DNA of 64,000 nt from Cupriavidus laharis (GTDB lineage: Bacteria > Pseudomonadota > Gammaproteobacteria > Burkholderiales > Burkholderiaceae): contig NZ_CAJZAI010000003.1 of assembly GCF_914271435.1 (NCBI RefSeq), positions 310,001 through 374,000 on the forward strand, written 5' to 3'. Below the pieces are notes generated by a model that saw nothing but the letters and a program-made list of their open reading frames with translations, did no database searches and was not told where the DNA came from. This document shows, piece by piece, positions 36,918-45,920 of the stretch. The position numbers and the translations under genes are program-made. Within the stretch, counting starts at the first letter, position 1; each line of letters starts with the position of its first letter.

Positions 36918-38134
36918 GCCACCTCTACAGTCAGTGGGCGCGACAATTTCACGCGTCGCATATTGGAGTACAGCAGCAAATCACCGCCCTGTTTGTGCTT
37001 TAATTGCCAATCGCGATAATCCTTATTGCGTATGGGGTAGTAAATTCCCCTTTCTGTAATCATTCCGTCACGCGCGAATGGTTCAAATGGCCATTCCCAT
37101 TGCGTGGCTTCACCCATCGCCACGGCCTTCGGTACAATCACGAAGCCAGTTTTATTCCAGTGTCCCAGATATTGTGATCCTCCCGATATGACCCCGAAAT
37201 ACGTGCTGATTCTGTCGTGAAATGTAAAAACGTCACGCATATAGATACACACGTCATTAATCTCCAAGCGCGCTCGGTTTCCTCGCAGCAGTTGAAAATA
37301 GTGCTCTCCAACCGCTGCATTTAGCGTAAAGGCACCAAGCAACCCATAAAGATCATCCAGGAAGACACCGTTGGGTAGTGCCGCACCGCGCATAAACATC
37401 GCCAGCTTTTGCGGAAATTCACTATCTATTCGCACTAGTTGAAATTGAAATTCTTGATGATATTGATTGATGTCTTCGTTGCAAAGTTTGAACCCTTCTC
37501 TGTAATATGGGCTGGGTTTGTATCTGCGGAACATGCGTCTAAGTGTTTCAAACGCCTTTTCCTTATGGATTGACACATCAGTGAGATTTTTCAGCGCTTC
37601 TTTGGCACGAGGGAACTGCAGTATCCAGTCCAGCGGAAACATGGTTGTGTCTATCATGCTCGGTGGGAATGGCTGGCCATGCTGATTAATCCCTCTGGCC
37701 GCATCCGCGTCGGTTGTGCAGTAGTTAAGCTCTCCGGCGAACCATTTTCGCATGACCTTGGCCGACATGGGCCAGTCAATACGATCCATTGCGCCCGGAA
37801 TGTCCAGTAAGTCAAATGGCTTGACGCGGCTTTTTGGGGGCGGTGGAGCTGATGCCAGGGCCGGGGCCGGTTTCGGTGGTGATGGCGTATTCAACCATTC
37901 TTTGAATTCGAGAAAGCCTTCTATCAGGCTTTTTGGCGGGCGCTTCGGCTCGGGCGGCTTTTTGGGCGTGGGTGGTGCTGGGGGTTGATCGCGTAACTTT
38001 GGCGGTGGGTGATCTGTTGAAAGACGGAATTTCTCCCCGTCTACCGCGATGCAATGAGCTGGCTCAGGTTTCAGTTTCCAGCGCGGTAATACAAGTCCTT
38101 TCTCAAAATACGGATACTTCCGGTCAACTGTCAT
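36911..38134 (-). CDS. DUF6402-like protein, putative effector-type
   Basis: A 407-residue protein (416 if the TTG at 38161 is used). Residues about 60-130 are a proline/lysine-rich linker with repeated P-K-P tracts. The C-terminal 280 residues begin FDLLDIPGAMDRIDWPMSAK and continue with WFAGELNYCTT, GINQHGQPFPPSMIDTTMFP and LDWILQFPRAKEAL. From memory this is the DUF6402 family, often found near type VI secretion or polymorphic-toxin loci in Burkholderiales; a profile search would settle it. There is no signal peptide. Codon use and base composition are AT-rich relative to neighbours, indicating acquisition by transfer. The downstream membrane protein overlaps its stop. Confidence 0.7.
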   Translation of the reverse strand: MTVDRKYPYFEKGLVLPRWKLKPEPAHCIAVDGEKFRLSTDHPPPKLRDQPPAPPTPKKPPEPKRPPKSLIEGFLEFKEWLNTPSPPKPAPALASAPPPPKSRVKPFDLLDIPGAMDRIDWPMSAKVMRKWFAGELNYCTTDADAARGINQHGQPFPPSMIDTTMFPLDWILQFPRAKEALKNLTDVSIHKEKAFETLRRMFRRYKPSPYYREGFKLCNEDINQYHQEFQFQLVRIDSEFPQKLAMFMRGAALPNGVFLDDLYGLLGAFTLNAAVGEHYFQLLRGNRARLEINDVCIYMRDVFTFHDRISTYFGVISGGSQYLGHWNKTGFVIVPKAVAMGEATQWEWPFEPFARDGMITERGIYYPIRNKDYRDWQLKHKQGGDLLLYSNMRRVKLSRPLTVEVAW

Positions 38135-38161
38135 CTCAATGAAATTGTATTTGGCGCCCAA

Positions 38162-38325
38162 AGGCTGCGCCTAATACGCTACTCCATGCTGACAACGGAA
38201 GATATAGGAAATGCTCGAAAGAACCACGGGCACTGCGCCGACCACTCGTATCGCGCTGGTTGTACCCGGTGGAATCCTGCTGACCGACGATGGGCGACAG
38301 CAGTGGCGTGCTGGCGCGCAATCCA
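38162..38325. other. Junction between the AT-rich insert and the arn operon
   Basis: This 164-bp stretch separates the DUF6402-like gene from the end of arnD. No terminator, tRNA or convincing coding frame is seen. It should hold the promoter of the DUF6402-like gene, but no good -35/-10 pair stands out. The composition change occurs here. Confidence 0.4.
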
Positions 38326-39225
38326 CTAAGGTCGGGGCTGAACAATCAACTCGCCGCTGCGACCTTCGATGGCACCCCAGGTCACCGGAAGTTCGGGCAG
38401 GGTGGTGCGGTCGATGTGTCGGTAGCAGGTAGCCATCGACACCAGCTCATGCCCCTGCGCGCGCCAGCCCTGCAGCAGGCGTCGGAACACAGGCGCGAGC
38501 TTGCCGCCTTCCAGTTCGGTATGCAGCGTGAAGACATGGTCGCCGACGGTGGCCTCCGTCAGCTGCAGCACGGCCTCATGGACATTGTCCTCAGTGAGGC
38601 CATCCACGCCGATCATTTCATCGAGCGTAGGCAGCGTCGTGGGCATCTGCACGTGGCGGCACGCAACGCCGCCGACAGTCGGGATGTACGGCGCCGTGCC
38701 GCGCCCGTCCGATGCATAGGCCATGCCCCAGTCGTCGATCTGCCGGAACGCCTCGTCGTTCATCTGCCAGCCGGCCGCGCCATGCGTAGGCGGGGCTTCG
38801 CCGAAGATGTCGACATAGCGATCGAACGCGTTCTGCATCTGGCGGCGCGTCCAGGCCGGGTCGCGCTGGCGCACGTTGTCCTGCCAGTAGACGTGGTCCC
38901 AGGTATGGATGCCGCATTCGTGGCCGGCCGCGCGTGCCGCGCGCATTTCGGCTGCCGCCTTGCGGCCGATGTCGGGCCCCGGCAGCAGCACGCCGTACAT
39001 CAGCGTGCGCAGGCCGTAGTTGGACACCACCGAGGTGCGCGACACCTTCTTCAGGAACCCGGGCCGGAACACCCGGCGCAGCGCCCAGCCGGTGTGGTCC
39101 GGGCCCAGGCTGTAGAGGAACGTAGCCTGTGCCTGTACCGCATCCAGCATGGACAACAGCGCCGGCACGCCTTCACGCGTGCCGCGCAGCGTGTCGACGT
39201 CAACCTTGAGGACGATTCTGGCCAT
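38326..39225 (-). CDS. arnD: ArnD-like undecaprenyl-P-Ara4FN deformylase
   Basis: A 299-residue polysaccharide-deacetylase-family protein. Family motifs are LKVDVDTLRGTREGVPALL, the metal-type ECGIHTWDHVYWQD and FTLHTELEGG near the C-terminus. ArnD removes the formyl group from undecaprenyl-phosphate-Ara4FN at the inner membrane, making the Ara4N donor. It is the last gene of the arn operon, 10 bp after the decarboxylase gene. Confidence 0.92.
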   Translation of the reverse strand: MARIVLKVDVDTLRGTREGVPALLSMLDAVQAQATFLYSLGPDHTGWALRRVFRPGFLKKVSRTSVVSNYGLRTLMYGVLLPGPDIGRKAAAEMRAARAAGHECGIHTWDHVYWQDNVRQRDPAWTRRQMQNAFDRYVDIFGEAPPTHGAAGWQMNDEAFRQIDDWGMAYASDGRGTAPYIPTVGGVACRHVQMPTTLPTLDEMIGVDGLTEDNVHEAVLQLTEATVGDHVFTLHTELEGGKLAPVFRRLLQGWRAQGHELVSMATCYRHIDRTTLPELPVTWGAIEGRSGELIVQPRP

Positions 39226-39235
39226 GGGTCCGCGC

Positions 39236-40288
39236 TCAGTTTGCGTCGTCGACGAGGGTACGTGCCTCCACGACCTTTTCGCGGTAAGCCTCGAAGATCC
39301 TGCGCAATGCCTGCTCCATCGTCACCTCGGGCTTCCAGCCCAGTTCCTGCATGGTGTTGTCGATCTTCGGCACGCGGTGCTGCACGTCCTGGTAGCCCTT
39401 GCCGTAGAAGTCGCCCGAGGAGGTCTCGACGATCTGCGTCTTGCGCGCTTCCTCGGCGTACTCGGGGTAGTCGGCGGCCATCTTCAGCATCATCTCGGCC
39501 AGCTCGCGTACCGAGTGGATATTGGACGGGTTGCCAATGTTGAAGATCTTGCCCGTAGCCACGCCGTTCGGGTTCTCGATGATGCGCATCAGCGCCGAGA
39601 TACCGTCCGAGATATCGGCGAACGCGCGCTTCTGCGCGCCGCCGTCGACCAGTTTGATCGGCTCGCCGCGCACGATATGGCCGAGGAACTGCGTGACCAC
39701 GCGCGAGGAGCCTTCCTTCGATTCGAAGATCGAGTCGAGCCCGGCGCCGATCCAGTTGAACGGGCGGAACAACGTGTAGTTCAGGCCTTGCTCCATGCCG
39801 TAGGCGTGGATGACGCGGTCCATGAGCTGCTTGGAGCAGGCGTAGATCCAGCGCGGCTTGTTGATCGGGCCGTAGATGAGCGGCGACGACTCGGGATCGA
39901 ACTCGTCGTCGGCGCACATGCCGTAGACCTCGGAGGTCGACGGGAAGACGAGGTGCTTGCCGTACTTCACGGCGGCGCGCACGATCGGCAGGTTGGCTTC
40001 GAAGTCGAGTTCGAACACGCGCAGCGGCTGGCGCACGTAGGTGGCCGGGGTGGCGATGGCCACCAGCGGCAGGACCACGTCGCACTTGCGGATGTTGTAC
40101 TCGATCCACTCCTTGTTGATGGTGATGTCACCCTCGAAGAAGTGCATGCGCGGATGGTTGACCAGGTCACCGAGGCGGTCGGACGACATGTCCATGCCGT
40201 AGACCTCCCACGGCGTGGTTTCCAGGATGCGGCGCGTCAGGTGGTGGCCGATGAAGCCGTTGACGCCAAGAATCAGGACCTTTTTCAT
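39236..40288 (-). CDS. UDP-glucuronate decarboxylase (stand-alone ArnA C-terminal domain)
   Basis: A 350-residue SDR-type protein. VLILGVNGFIGHHL is the Rossmann loop, STSEVYG and the YACSKQLMDRVIHAYG segment give the Ser/Tyr/Lys catalytic set, and FRPFNWIGAGLDS is a typical ArnA motif. It oxidises UDP-GlcA and decarboxylates it to UDP-4-keto-arabinose. In E. coli this is the C-terminal half of bifunctional ArnA; here it is a separate gene that overlaps the formyltransferase gene by 4 bp (ATGA). Confidence 0.92.
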   Translation of the reverse strand: MKKVLILGVNGFIGHHLTRRILETTPWEVYGMDMSSDRLGDLVNHPRMHFFEGDITINKEWIEYNIRKCDVVLPLVAIATPATYVRQPLRVFELDFEANLPIVRAAVKYGKHLVFPSTSEVYGMCADDEFDPESSPLIYGPINKPRWIYACSKQLMDRVIHAYGMEQGLNYTLFRPFNWIGAGLDSIFESKEGSSRVVTQFLGHIVRGEPIKLVDGGAQKRAFADISDGISALMRIIENPNGVATGKIFNIGNPSNIHSVRELAEMMLKMAADYPEYAEEARKTQIVETSSGDFYGKGYQDVQHRVPKIDNTMQELGWKPEVTMEQALRRIFEAYREKVVEARTLVDDAN

Positions 40289-41223
40289 CGGTTTTCCTCG
40301 TTGGACTGTTCGGTAAGAATGGGGGCCAGCGCGTCCGGGGTGACCGGGGCGGACGTGGCGGCGGCAAGCAGGGTGTCAATGCGCACCTGGCCACCGTCGC
40401 CGCACAGGCCGACGATCTGGCCCTGGCTGACATGCAGGCCCGGGCGCCAGCCGGTCGGCAGCGTCGGGGCGGACAGCGGGCGGCGCGCCTGTGCAACGAC
40501 GAAGCGCTGGCCGGCGATGTCGGTGAAGGCACCCGGGTAGGGCGGCGCCACCGCGCGGATCAGGTTGTAGACCTCGGCCGCGGGGCGGCTCCAGTCGATG
40601 CGGCCGTCTTCCGGACGGCGGCCCGAGAAGTAGCTGCCCTCGGCGAGCACGTTTGGCCGTTGCGGCGTGTTGCCCGCCATCATGGCCGGCAGCGCGCGCC
40701 ACAGCGTCTGCTCGGCGGCCACAGTGACTTTCTCGAAGACTTCGCCGGCGGTGTCGTCCGGCAGGATCGGCACGGCGGTCTGGTCGACGATGTAGCCAGC
40801 ATCGGGCTTGGCTTCCATCGCATGCAACGTGGCGCCGGTTTCCGTTTCGCCATGCAGCACGGCCCAGTTGACCGGCACGCGGCCGCGGTATTTCGGCAGC
40901 AGCGAACCGTGCATGTTGAAGGCGCCCTGCGGCGCCAGCGCCAGCACGCTCGCCGGGATCATCGAGCGGTAGTAGAACGAGAAGATCACGTCGGGCCTGG
41001 CGTCGCGCACGGCCTGCACAATAGCCGGGTCGGCCGGGTCCTCGCCATAGACGAACGGGATGCCCATCTCCGCAGCCGTGTCCGCCACGCGGCGAAACCA
41101 GATGTTCTCGTCGGGGCGGTCGCGGTGCGTGATGACCAGCGCCACCTCCACGCCGCGCGCATGCAGCACGCGCAGGCAGCGGTCGCCGACGTTGTGGTAG
41201 CCAAAGACGACTGCGCGCATCAT
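40285..41223 (-). CDS. UDP-Ara4N formyltransferase (stand-alone ArnA N-terminal domain)
   Basis: A 312-residue formyltransferase. VVFGYHNVGDRCLRVL opens the Rossmann fold. FNMHGSLLPKYRGRVPVNWA carries the catalytic Asn-His pair and the SLLPKYRG formyl-folate motif, and a C-terminal OB-like Formyl_trans_C domain follows. It formylates UDP-Ara4N using N10-formyl-THF. Its ATG overlaps the arnC stop, and its own stop overlaps the decarboxylase start. Confidence 0.92.
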   Translation of the reverse strand: MMRAVVFGYHNVGDRCLRVLHARGVEVALVITHRDRPDENIWFRRVADTAAEMGIPFVYGEDPADPAIVQAVRDARPDVIFSFYYRSMIPASVLALAPQGAFNMHGSLLPKYRGRVPVNWAVLHGETETGATLHAMEAKPDAGYIVDQTAVPILPDDTAGEVFEKVTVAAEQTLWRALPAMMAGNTPQRPNVLAEGSYFSGRRPEDGRIDWSRPAAEVYNLIRAVAPPYPGAFTDIAGQRFVVAQARRPLSAPTLPTGWRPGLHVSQGQIVGLCGDGGQVRIDTLLAAATSAPVTPDALAPILTEQSNEENR

Positions 41224-42188
41224 GCCTCCGTCCGCTGACCGCGCGAATGGGCCGGGTCTGCCTCAAGGATAGCCTTGATGCGGTAGCGCGGCCGGTCGCG
41301 CACTTCCTGGTAGATACGGCCCACGTATTCGCCGAGCAGGCCCAGGCCGAACAGCAGGATGCCGATCAGGAAGAAGTTCATGGCGAACAGCGTGAACACA
41401 CCCTGCACTTCCGAGCCGAACAGGAACCGGCGGATGAGCAGCACCACGAACAGTACGCCAGACAGCAGCGACAGCACCGTGCCGATGGCCGAGAACCATT
41501 GCAGCGGCACGATCGAGAAGCCCGTGACCAGATCGAAGTTCAGGCGGATGAGCTGGTACAGCGAGTATTTGGACTCGCCGGCGTGGCGCTGCTCGTGGCC
41601 GACTTCGATTTCCACGGGGCTGGAGGCGAACGTATAAGCCAGCGCGGGAATGAAGGTATTGACCTCGCGGCACGCGTTGATGGTGTCGATCACATTGCGG
41701 TCATACGCGCGCAGCATGCAGCCCTGGTCGGTCATGCGGATCTTGGTGATCTTTTCGCGCAGCCGGTTCATCGCACGCGACGCGTAGCGGCGGAACGCCG
41801 TGTCGTTGCGCTGGCGGCGGATGGTGCCGACGTAGTCGTGGCCTTCGCGCATGGTCTGCACAAGGCGCGGGATTTCCTCGGGCGGATTCTGCAGGTCGGC
41901 GTCCAGCGTGATCACGATCTTGCCGCGCGTGTGCTCGAAGCCGGCCAGGATCGCCATGTGCTGGCCGAAGTTGCCGTTGAACAGCACCACCCGGGTCACG
42001 TCCGGGCGCTTGTGGTACTGCGCGGCCAGCATGGCCGCCGAGCGGTCGACGCTGCCGTCATTGATGAAAATGACCTCGTACGACTCGCCAAGGCCATCGA
42101 GCGCCGGATACAGACGGTCGAACAGGGCTTGCAGCCCGTCTTCTTCGTTGTAGACCGGAATGACGACCGAAACCTCGACCGGACTCAT
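41220..42188 (-). CDS. arnC: ArnC-like undecaprenyl-phosphate Ara4FN transferase
   Basis: A 322-residue GT2 glycosyltransferase: VSVVIPVYNEEDGL at the N-terminus, the nucleotide-metal motif LDADLQNPPEEI, and two C-terminal membrane helices (LSLLSGVLFVVLLIRRF, FLIGILLFGLGLLGEYVGRI). It transfers Ara4FN from UDP to undecaprenyl phosphate at the inner membrane. ATG 42188 makes an ATGA overlap with arnB; ATG 42206 is possible but breaks the operon pattern. Confidence 0.92.
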   Translation of the reverse strand: MSPVEVSVVIPVYNEEDGLQALFDRLYPALDGLGESYEVIFINDGSVDRSAAMLAAQYHKRPDVTRVVLFNGNFGQHMAILAGFEHTRGKIVITLDADLQNPPEEIPRLVQTMREGHDYVGTIRRQRNDTAFRRYASRAMNRLREKITKIRMTDQGCMLRAYDRNVIDTINACREVNTFIPALAYTFASSPVEIEVGHEQRHAGESKYSLYQLIRLNFDLVTGFSIVPLQWFSAIGTVLSLLSGVLFVVLLIRRFLFGSEVQGVFTLFAMNFFLIGILLFGLGLLGEYVGRIYQEVRDRPRYRIKAILEADPAHSRGQRTEA

Positions 42189-43360
42189 TTGGAGAGACGT
42201 TTGCATGTTTCGCTGAGAGTTGCGCAGACCCGTTCCACATCGGCGGCTTGCATGGCAGGGAAGAGCGGCAGCGTGACGATGCCGCGCCCGATGCGCTCGG
42301 CGTGCGGCAGCATGCCTTCGCGCCAACCAAGGGAACGGTAGTAGGTGAAAAGGTGAATCGGGGGGTAGTGCACACCCGTGCCGATGCCGCGCTCGCGCAT
42401 GGCCTGCATGACGTTCTGGCGCGCCTGCTGCGGGCCGCCTTCGAGGCGCCCGGTGGGCAGCACGACCTGGAACATGTGCCAGTTGGTGGTGGCCTGCCGC
42501 GGATCCAGCGGCAGCGGCAGTTCGATGCCCAGCTCGGCCAGCCCGGTGTCGGCGGCGCAGCGGAAATAGGTCTCGGCCAGCTCAGCGCGGCGGGCGGTGA
42601 TGGCATCGAGCTTGCCTAGCTGTGCCAGGCCGATGGCGGCGTTCACGTCGGTCAGGTTGAACTTGCCGCCGGGCTCTTCCACGTCCATGCCATCCATGCC
42701 GGAGCGGATCACGCCTTGCAGGCGCAGGCGCTCGGCGCGCACGGCTTCTTCGGGCGTATTCATCACCAGGCACCCGCCTTCGACGCTGGTGATGTTCTTG
42801 TTGGCCTGGAAGCTGAAGCTGACCAGGTCGCCGAACGCGCCGATGCGCTTGCCCTGCCAGCGCGAATCGATGGCCTGCGCGGCATCCTCGATCACGCGCA
42901 GCTTGTGCTTGCCGGCGATTGCATAGAGCCGGTCCATGTCGACGGGCAGGCCCGACAGGTACACCGGCATGATGGCCCGCGTGCGCGGCGTGATGGCCGC
43001 TTCGACGGCATCCAGGTCGATGTTGCGGGTGCGCGGGTCGATGTCGACGAACACGGGCTTCGCACCGACTGCCAGCACCACGTTCGCGGTGGCGACCCAC
43101 GTGATCGGCGTGGTGATGACTTCATCACCGGGGCCGATGTCCGCGATGCGCAGGGCGATCTCCATCGTGGCCGAGCCATTGGCGAAGGTACGCACCGGGC
43201 GCCCCCCGAAGAGCTGGGACAGCGCGTCCTCGAACGCCTGCATCCTGGGGCCGGAGGTGATCCAGCCGGACGCCAGCACCTTGCCGACCTCGGCAATGGT
43301 GTCGGCATCGATATCGGGCCGGACGAAGGGAAGGAATTCGGAAGTGGCGGTAGCGGTCAT
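42185..43360 (-). CDS. arnB: ArnB-like UDP-4-keto-arabinose aminotransferase
   Basis: A 391-residue PLP-dependent DegT/DnrJ/EryC1 enzyme. FLPFVRPDIDADTIAEVG opens the protein, GSATMEIALRI is the cofactor pocket, and SFSFQANKNITSVEGG carries the PLP lysine. It transaminates UDP-4-keto-arabinose to UDP-Ara4N using glutamate. Start ATG 43360 is chosen over 43417 since the conserved N-terminus begins there. arnC overlaps its stop by 4 bp. Confidence 0.92.
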   Translation of the reverse strand: MTATATSEFLPFVRPDIDADTIAEVGKVLASGWITSGPRMQAFEDALSQLFGGRPVRTFANGSATMEIALRIADIGPGDEVITTPITWVATANVVLAVGAKPVFVDIDPRTRNIDLDAVEAAITPRTRAIMPVYLSGLPVDMDRLYAIAGKHKLRVIEDAAQAIDSRWQGKRIGAFGDLVSFSFQANKNITSVEGGCLVMNTPEEAVRAERLRLQGVIRSGMDGMDVEEPGGKFNLTDVNAAIGLAQLGKLDAITARRAELAETYFRCAADTGLAELGIELPLPLDPRQATTNWHMFQVVLPTGRLEGGPQQARQNVMQAMRERGIGTGVHYPPIHLFTYYRSLGWREGMLPHAERIGRGIVTLPLFPAMQAADVERVCATLSETCKRLSK

Positions 43361-43403
43361 CGGGAAGCTTGCCAGTAGAAATGCAGCACAGTTGAGCGCC
43401 GGA

Positions 43404-43775
43404 TCACGAACGCGCAATCAGGAACACGCCGGCCAGGATCAGCAGGATGCCGAACACGCGCAGCGGGCCGATCATCTCGCCGAACAGCCACCACGCGGCC
43501 AGCGCGTTGACGACATAGCCGAGCGACAGCATCGGATAGGCAATCGACACATCCACGCGCGAGAGCCCGACGATCCACACGCCCACGCTGACCACGTACA
43601 ACGTGAGCCCGGCGAGCACGGGCCACTGCGTCAGCACGCGCAGAGCCGTTACCAGCAGCGTGCTGCGGTCGATGGTGATGGCGCCGACGGCATTGACGCC
43701 GGCTTTGAGCAGCAGTTGCGCGGCGGCATTGAGCAGCACGCCGGTGAAGATGAAGGCAAAGGTCGATAGCGTCAT
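43404..43775 (-). CDS. EmrE-like flippase subunit in the arn operon (ArnE/ArnF-like)
   Basis: A 123-residue protein with four predicted membrane segments (FAFIFTGVLLNAAAQLLLKA; ALRVLTQWPVLAGLTLYVVS; IAYPMLSLGYVVNALAAWWL; PLRVFGILLILAGVFLIA), the SMR/EamA layout. In enterobacteria the ArnE-ArnF pair flips undecaprenyl-phosphate-Ara4N across the inner membrane. Only one such gene is present here, so it may act as a homodimer. It lies between arnT and arnB, 10 bp from arnT. Confidence 0.85.
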   Translation of the reverse strand: MTLSTFAFIFTGVLLNAAAQLLLKAGVNAVGAITIDRSTLLVTALRVLTQWPVLAGLTLYVVSVGVWIVGLSRVDVSIAYPMLSLGYVVNALAAWWLFGEMIGPLRVFGILLILAGVFLIARS

Positions 43776-43785
43776 GGCGCCCAGT

Positions 43786-45507
43786 TCAGTCCTTGGAAGC
43801 TTGCGGCCGGGCCTGTGCCGGCTGCGGGAAATTGGCAACGACGATGCGGCGCTTGTCCTCGGCAATGGTGTACATCGGCACGCCGCGCCGGGTCAGGTCC
43901 TGGAAGGTGTCGGCCGACATGATGGCAATGGCATGCGGGCCCTGCTTCCAGCGTTCGACAAAGGCGTCGACGGTCGGGATCCATTTCTGCGGCTCCCGGC
44001 CGACGCCGAACTCCAGTTCATCGGGGTGCTCGACGAGAACGGTCGTCCGGCGCAGGTAGAACGGCAGCGTGTGGTCCAGCATGCGCACGCTGTAGATCGG
44101 CATGTCGGGCGTCAGCACCTTGCTGATCGCGGGAACCAGGTCGGCGCCGGAAGCCGGACGGCCCATGGCCTCATGTCCGCGGAGTGCCAGGGTCGCGCAC
44201 AGGAACATGGCGACAGCATAGGCGACGATGCTCGGAAATACGCCTCGCGTGCGTACCAGGTGCCGTGCAAGCAACGCGCCCGCGAGCATGCAGGCAAAGG
44301 CCAGGCCGATCCACAGCGCGAATTCGCGATAGACCGCGTTGGGTATGCTGGGCTTTTCCAGCGTTGCCACGTATGGGCAGGCCAGCAAGCCGATCACGGC
44401 CAGCACCAGCATGAAGTTCGCCTGCCGCAGCCATGAGCGTTCCGTGATGGTGTCCAGCGCCACGCCGGCCAGGATGCCCAGCGCCGGGAAGATCGGCACG
44501 ATATAGCCGGGCAGCTTCGAACCCGACAGGCTGAAGAACACGAAGATCGCAATGGCCCAGATGGCCGCGAGCAGCGCCGGCTGGAACGGATGCGGGGCGC
44601 TGCCGCGCTCCACGCCAGCACGCTCGCGCACAGCCTGCCACATGCCCGGGAAGGTACCCAGCCACGGCAGGAAACCAGCCACCAGCAGTGGCACGAAGTA
44701 CCACAGCGGGCCCTTGCGCGAATGCGTCGTCGAGGTATAGCGCTGCCAGTGCTCGTGGATGAAGAAGAAGTTCAGGAATTCGGGGTTGCGCTCGGACACC
44801 AGCCAGAACCAGGGCACGGTGACCACGAGCATCAGCACGATGCCGGTCACCAGATGCAGGCGGCGCCACAGGCCGAAGTCGCGCGTGACGAGCGTGTAGA
44901 CAACGAGCACGAGGCCCGGCAGCGCGATACCGACCAGACCTTTGGTCAGGATGGCGACGCCCATGGCTGCCCAGCAGGCGAGCATCCAGTTGCGGCGTGC
45001 AGCTGGCGTGGCCTCAGGGTGCTGCGCGAGCAGCATGAACGCGAGGACGCAGGCCATGGCGCCAGACAGCGTCATGTCCAGCGAATTGAAATGCGCGGCC
45101 ACATTCCACATCGGCGCGGCGACCATCACGAGCCCGGTCAGCAGCGCAGCGCGCAGGCCGAAACAGCGGTGCGCGGCCAGCATGGAGACCAGCAGGCCGA
45201 TGAGACCTGACAGCGCCACGCACAGTCGCGCCTGCCAGTCGCCGATACCGAACAGGGCGTAGGACAGCGCGGTCACCCACATGTGGAAGGGCGGTTTTTC
45301 AAAATATTTGAGTGCCTGGTAGCGGATAGTCACCCAGTCGCTGGTAACGAACATCTCACGGGCAATCTCGGCGTAGCGGCCCTCGTCCGAGCGCAGCAGG
45401 TGGCGCATATCGAGCGTGCCGAACCAGACCAGCAGGATGCCGAGGCTGATCATGGCGATGACGCCAACTGACAGCCCGGCATAGCGCGAGGTCGAGGAAC
45501 TACGCAT
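43786..45507 (-). CDS. arnT: ArnT-like lipid A Ara4N transferase
   Basis: A 573-residue GT83-type integral membrane glycosyltransferase with about 11-13 hydrophobic segments. The first periplasmic loop has LLRSDEGRYAEIAREM, the conserved DEGRYAEI catalytic motif, and KYFEKPPFHMW follows. It moves Ara4N from undecaprenyl phosphate to lipid A phosphates in the periplasm and thereby lowers binding of polymyxin. GGGAG precedes ATG 45507. As the first gene of the minus-strand arn operon it should follow the promoter in 45508-45920. Confidence 0.92.
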   Translation of the reverse strand: MRSSSTSRYAGLSVGVIAMISLGILLVWFGTLDMRHLLRSDEGRYAEIAREMFVTSDWVTIRYQALKYFEKPPFHMWVTALSYALFGIGDWQARLCVALSGLIGLLVSMLAAHRCFGLRAALLTGLVMVAAPMWNVAAHFNSLDMTLSGAMACVLAFMLLAQHPEATPAARRNWMLACWAAMGVAILTKGLVGIALPGLVLVVYTLVTRDFGLWRRLHLVTGIVLMLVVTVPWFWLVSERNPEFLNFFFIHEHWQRYTSTTHSRKGPLWYFVPLLVAGFLPWLGTFPGMWQAVRERAGVERGSAPHPFQPALLAAIWAIAIFVFFSLSGSKLPGYIVPIFPALGILAGVALDTITERSWLRQANFMLVLAVIGLLACPYVATLEKPSIPNAVYREFALWIGLAFACMLAGALLARHLVRTRGVFPSIVAYAVAMFLCATLALRGHEAMGRPASGADLVPAISKVLTPDMPIYSVRMLDHTLPFYLRRTTVLVEHPDELEFGVGREPQKWIPTVDAFVERWKQGPHAIAIMSADTFQDLTRRGVPMYTIAEDKRRIVVANFPQPAQARPQASKD

Positions 45508-45920
45508 AGAACTCCCTGGAAATGTCGACAGATGAACGGCTCGCGCCGCCTGGCGCGATGGGCGAAGCCGACTGGCGCTGGCCCGGGCGCATGGCAGGCG
45601 AATGCCTGTCGTGCGAAAGCCTTGCTTCCAATCGAATTCGTCCTGCATACGGTTTGTCCCGGGCGAGGACCCGCTCCGCCATCCCGGCCTGGCGCGGGAT
45701 GCCGGGCGTGGCGGGAAGCCGTCACAACGTTTGCGGCCGCTTCCCGGTGGACAGGCAAGAGCAGGGGGCCATGCCGGGCAAAGAATTGTGATGCAAAATT
45801 ATCTTTCACCCGGTGCCTGGACCGTCCCTCTTGCGGGCGGGCAATGGTAGCACGGGCGGGCACCCACCCCGACTTCCGGCGGACTTTCAGGGCGCCTGGT
45901 GCGGCATGCGCGGGGCACCG
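45508..45920. other. Gene-free leader region of the arn operon
   Basis: About 410 bp without a convincing gene; open frames here look like composition artefacts. An AT-rich patch at about 45783-45808 (TTGTGATGCAAAATTATC) is the best promoter candidate for arnT on the minus strand. A PmrA-type tandem CTTAA box was looked for and not seen. Confidence 0.5.

Noticed and set aside
38211-38432. Short plus-strand frame at the edge of the AT-rich insert
   Set aside because: It runs into the end of arnD in antisense and has no family resemblance.
45522-45850. Short frames in the gap before arnT
   Set aside because: Arg/Pro-rich translations with no ribosome binding site; the region is better read as an operon leader.
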